Assembly: GCA_905142475.1 (NCBI GenBank)
Contig: LR990730.1
Span: 4,092,001 to 4,156,000 of the forward strand
DNA length: 64,000 nt
Source of the DNA: Xanthomonas hydrangeae
GTDB taxonomy: Bacteria; Pseudomonadota; Gammaproteobacteria; Xanthomonadales; Xanthomonadaceae
Direction of reading: 5' to 3'
Within the stretch, counting starts at the first letter, position 1. Each line of letters starts with the position of its first letter. The notes under the pieces were generated by a model, which did no database searches, had not been told where the DNA came from, and saw nothing but the letters and a program-made list of their open reading frames with translations. The position numbers and the translations under genes were made by a program. Below, piece by piece: positions 61,455-64,000 of the stretch.

Positions 61455-63815
61455 TCAGTGCACGGTGCCGCTATGCAACGGATCCAGGCGGTCGATCACG
61501 CCCTGCATTGCACTGTCGAACGCGCCGTCGTTGATGTGCTCGCGCAGGCGGCCCAGCCGCACCATCACCGCCAGTTCTTCCGGCGAGGCGACGCAAAAAC
61601 GCACGCCGCGGCGGTTGACGAACAGCAGGCGTTGCGAGATCGGACTCACCCAGGACAGCTTGCCGGCCTGCACCTTGCCGTCCTTGTCGACAAAGTCCAG
61701 CCAGGTGCCGATATCCATCGCGCGAAAACGCGTGGCGTCGGCGCTGTCGATGCTCTGCGCCACCGCTTCGGCGCCCAGCACCACATTAATGCTTTCGGCG
61801 GCCGGCGGCGGCAAGTTGACCTGCGGCAAGTCGGGCAGCGACTTTTCCAGTTCAGGGCGCGCTTCGGCAATCGCCTGCAAGGTGTCGTGCAGCGCACTGA
61901 TCGCCACCACCACCGCATCGCCATGCAGGCCGATGCTGGCGAACACCCGATACAGCGCCGGCTGCCAGACCTGCAGCCACGGCTTGCCGACGATATGGCG
62001 ACGCGCCTCGGCCAGTTCTTCCAGCACGCCATCAGCCAGCGCCAGCGCTTCGACGGTGCCGGGACCTTCGTCGCCGTCGCGCAGGATCGCCATGGTCAGA
62101 TGATGCAGCCAGGGCTGGCGCAGGAAATCTTCCACCGCCTTGGGCAATGGCGCGCCGGCCAGCACCCGTTGCTCCAGTTCGAACAACGCGCGGCTGCGTG
62201 CCAGTTCGAGTTTCTCCTGGCCACGCTGGGTTTCGGTGGCACGACGCTCGGCGATCTCCACCCGGCGCCGGTGCTGCGACAGGAAGTCGCGAAATTCTTC
62301 TTCCAGGGTCTGAAAGATCGCCAGGTTCTCGTTGAATTCGGCGACCAGGCGGTCGACGATTTCCTCGACCTTGCCCATCAGCACGCGCTCGGCCGCGCTG
62401 TCGCCGTTATTGCCTTCGCAGGCCTCGGCCAGGGAGTTGAGCAGGCGCCGCGCGGGGTGGGTCTTCTGCACGAACATCTTGCGATCCAGCAGCGCGACCT
62501 TGACGAACGGCACTACCAACCGGCCGATCATCTCGCGCGAGCGATTTTCCAGATCGCGCTCGTCCAGCATCACATCGAACAGCATGCCGACCAGATCGAT
62601 CGCATCTTCGTCCATCGGGTCGAGTTTTGCGGTGGCCGGGTCCACGCCCAGCCGCGTGGCGCTGGACAGCACTTCGTTCTTCAATCGCTGCGCCAGCGAT
62701 TCGTTGTCATCGCCCATGGACGCACCCAGCGTCCCGCTCGGCGTGGCCTGCAGCAGCGACAGCACCGACATCATTTCGCGCTGGCTCAGGGGGCGTTGCT
62801 GGCCCACCGCCACCGTTGCCGCAGACGCAGCGCTGTCGCGCACGCTGCGGGTCTGCTGCAGGAGTTCGTGCAGCGCTTCGAGCAACATGCCCTGGCTACC
62901 GCCGGGATGATCGCCGTCGCCGTCCATCCCGCCTGCACTGCCGCCGCCATCGGTATGACCACGCTGGGTGGCAGCCTGCATGCGGCCGCGGCTATGCGCC
63001 CAGCGGTCCAGAAAACGGTTGGCCCAGGCCGGTGCGTAGTGGTCGTTCTGATCGTCGCCGCCCATCTCGGCCGCGCCCTGCCCCTGGCCATCGGGCCGCG
63101 CGCGCTCTTCGGGCGTCTCGCCGCGCGGCTGCACGCGGGGCGGCTGACGCTTGGGTGGCGACATTTCCGGCATGACGCCGGCCTTGAGCAGGGTGTCGTC
63201 CAGGCGCGCGTACAACTTGCCGATCGGCTCGGCCAGGTCGCGCTCGCAGAGCTTGATCAGCACCAGGCGCACTTCCGGCGCCAGGTCGCAGATGGCGAAG
63301 GCTTCGTGGATGGCCACGCCCAGGTGTTCCGGGCCGATCGGGTTGGTATCGGCCACCAGTTCCAGGCCGCCGGCGATCCAGCCAAGGCGGCGGTCCACCC
63401 GCGCCAGGACCTGTTTGAAGTCGCGCAGCAGCACGGTGGCCAGATTGCGCACTGCCAGCCGCGATTCCAGCACATGTTCGGGCACCAGGCTCAGCGGACC
63501 GGTGCCGATTTCGCCAGCCAGCACCACTTCGGCCGACAGCGGCATGCCCAGTACCAGCGCCTGCCAGCCGTCTTCCAGCTGTTGGCGGAAGCGGTCGGCC
63601 ACATCGTCGCGTTTGCGACGCAGCTCGCGCATGCCATCGAGAAACAGCAACTGCGAGGTGCCCGCAGATTCGGCGCGATCGAACAGCACATCGTCGAAAT
63701 GTGCGACTGCAGCGGCAAATACCTGCGCGATTGCCGGCACGAACGCGGCATGCGCCTGTTCAAGCAAGCATTGGTCACGGCCCGGGTGTCCCGACGGACT
63801 GGGCTGAAAAGTCAT
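61455..63815 (-). CDS. DUF1631 family protein
   Basis: A 786-residue cytoplasmic protein of the DUF1631 family. The N-terminal part is helical with DDVLFDRAESAGTSQLLFLD near 50; a long, Gly/Asp-rich and poorly ordered linker (about residues 225-310) follows; a conserved helical core (LGVDPATAKLDPMDEDAIDL region and RLLNSLAEACEGNNGDSAAE) and a C-terminal PilZ-like beta segment (WLDFVDKDGKVQAGKLSWVS) complete it. The start at 63815 (MTFQPSPSG) has GGGAG upstream. The C-terminal segment suggests a link to cyclic-di-GMP signalling, which is inference. Confidence 0.85.
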   Translation of the reverse strand: MTFQPSPSGHPGRDQCLLEQAHAAFVPAIAQVFAAAVAHFDDVLFDRAESAGTSQLLFLDGMRELRRKRDDVADRFRQQLEDGWQALVLGMPLSAEVVLAGEIGTGPLSLVPEHVLESRLAVRNLATVLLRDFKQVLARVDRRLGWIAGGLELVADTNPIGPEHLGVAIHEAFAICDLAPEVRLVLIKLCERDLAEPIGKLYARLDDTLLKAGVMPEMSPPKRQPPRVQPRGETPEERARPDGQGQGAAEMGGDDQNDHYAPAWANRFLDRWAHSRGRMQAATQRGHTDGGGSAGGMDGDGDHPGGSQGMLLEALHELLQQTRSVRDSAASAATVAVGQQRPLSQREMMSVLSLLQATPSGTLGASMGDDNESLAQRLKNEVLSSATRLGVDPATAKLDPMDEDAIDLVGMLFDVMLDERDLENRSREMIGRLVVPFVKVALLDRKMFVQKTHPARRLLNSLAEACEGNNGDSAAERVLMGKVEEIVDRLVAEFNENLAIFQTLEEEFRDFLSQHRRRVEIAERRATETQRGQEKLELARSRALFELEQRVLAGAPLPKAVEDFLRQPWLHHLTMAILRDGDEGPGTVEALALADGVLEELAEARRHIVGKPWLQVWQPALYRVFASIGLHGDAVVVAISALHDTLQAIAEARPELEKSLPDLPQVNLPPPAAESINVVLGAEAVAQSIDSADATRFRAMDIGTWLDFVDKDGKVQAGKLSWVSPISQRLLFVNRRGVRFCVASPEELAVMVRLGRLREHINDGAFDSAMQGVIDRLDPLHSGTVH

Positions 63816-64000
63816 GCGCAAAGGCTCCCCGCCCCTGCAGGCGTGAAAATATTCAAACAAGAAAAAACGGACGCGGCCCCAAATTCCGCTATTGCATGGT
63901 AGGCGTTTCGCTCATCCATTAAATGTGATGAATCTCTCACTTTATTCGTGACCGCCCGTGGTTTGCGTGTCAAGTGAACATCGTAGCTTGCAGCGCCGCT
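63816..64000. other. upstream region of DUF1631 gene
   Basis: This 185-bp end of the window has no gene. It contains AT-rich patches (AAATATTC, AAATGTGATG, CTTTATTC) where a minus-strand promoter could lie, but no clear -35/-10 pair is seen. Confidence 0.4.

Noticed and set aside
61458..63902. Open frame of 814 codons opposite the DUF1631 gene
   Set aside because: Antisense to a gene with clear family features and a Shine-Dalgarno sequence; the product is compositionally biased.

Overview
The window is chromosomal DNA of a Xanthomonas species (GC-rich gammaproteobacterium, Xanthomonadaceae). Reasons: the gene order of the translation supercluster; a GT41 O-GlcNAc-transferase-like protein whose residue numbering matches the structurally characterised X. 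campestris OGT homologue; a tandem array of S8 extracellular proteases with a perfect CRP/Clp-type site; and several dispersed palindromic repeats. The species cannot be fixed from the sequence alone. No CRISPR array, prophage, insertion sequence or secretion island is visible.

Region 1 (1-30.9 kb, all minus strand) is the transcription/translation supercluster. Read in the direction of transcription it is: a strong promoter near 30.92 kb, tRNA-Tyr, tRNA-Gly, tRNA-Thr, tuf, tRNA-Trp, secE, nusG, rplKA, rplJL, rpoBC, rpsLG-fusA-tuf (str operon), rpsJ-rplCDWB-rpsS-rplV-rpsC-rplP-rpmC-rpsQ (S10 operon), rplNXE-rpsNH-rplFR-rpsE-rpmD-rplO-secY (spc operon), and the start of rpsM (alpha operon). 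Promoters of about -35/-10 quality can be read upstream of the tRNAs, rplK, rpsL, rpsJ (two) and rpsM. The spc operon has unusually long, hairpin-bearing spacers. The two tuf genes are nearly identical and end sharply at the gene boundaries. rpmJ is absent between secY and rpsM.

Region 2 (31-42 kb) is a housekeeping block. On the minus strand are a TPR protein, lolB, ispE, tRNA-Gln, prs, rplY (CTC type), pth and ychF. Divergently, on the plus strand, come hemA, prfA and the OGT homologue, with overlapping start/stop codons.

Region 3 (42-49.7 kb) starts with a 0.67-kb gene-free stretch made of palindromic repeats, including a 115-bp element predicted to fold as a three-way junction. It continues with moaB, a PPK2 polyphosphate kinase, an unrecognised membrane protein, acyP, a thioredoxin-like lipoprotein, a YihY/BrkB-family membrane protein, wrbA, a DUF2069 protein, a single-domain asparaginase-like protein and a YbaK-type deacylase.

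Region 4 (49.8-55.5 kb) is a tandem array of three paralogous secreted S8 (subtilisin) proteases. The third, which is furthest upstream, is broken by a nonsense codon and a 10-bp deletion. A perfect TGTGA-N6-TCACA site lies upstream of it.

Region 5 (55.5-64 kb) holds ilvE, sufT, a small membrane protein, an ECF sigma factor cassette (sigma factor, small membrane protein, DUF3106 protein), a TetR regulator divergent from an alpha/beta hydrolase with two matching 19-bp operators between them, and a DUF1631 protein. Most of the window is ordinary core genome. The points most worth following are the palindromic repeat families, the decayed protease copy with its Clp site, the prfA-ogt coupling and the TetR operator pair.
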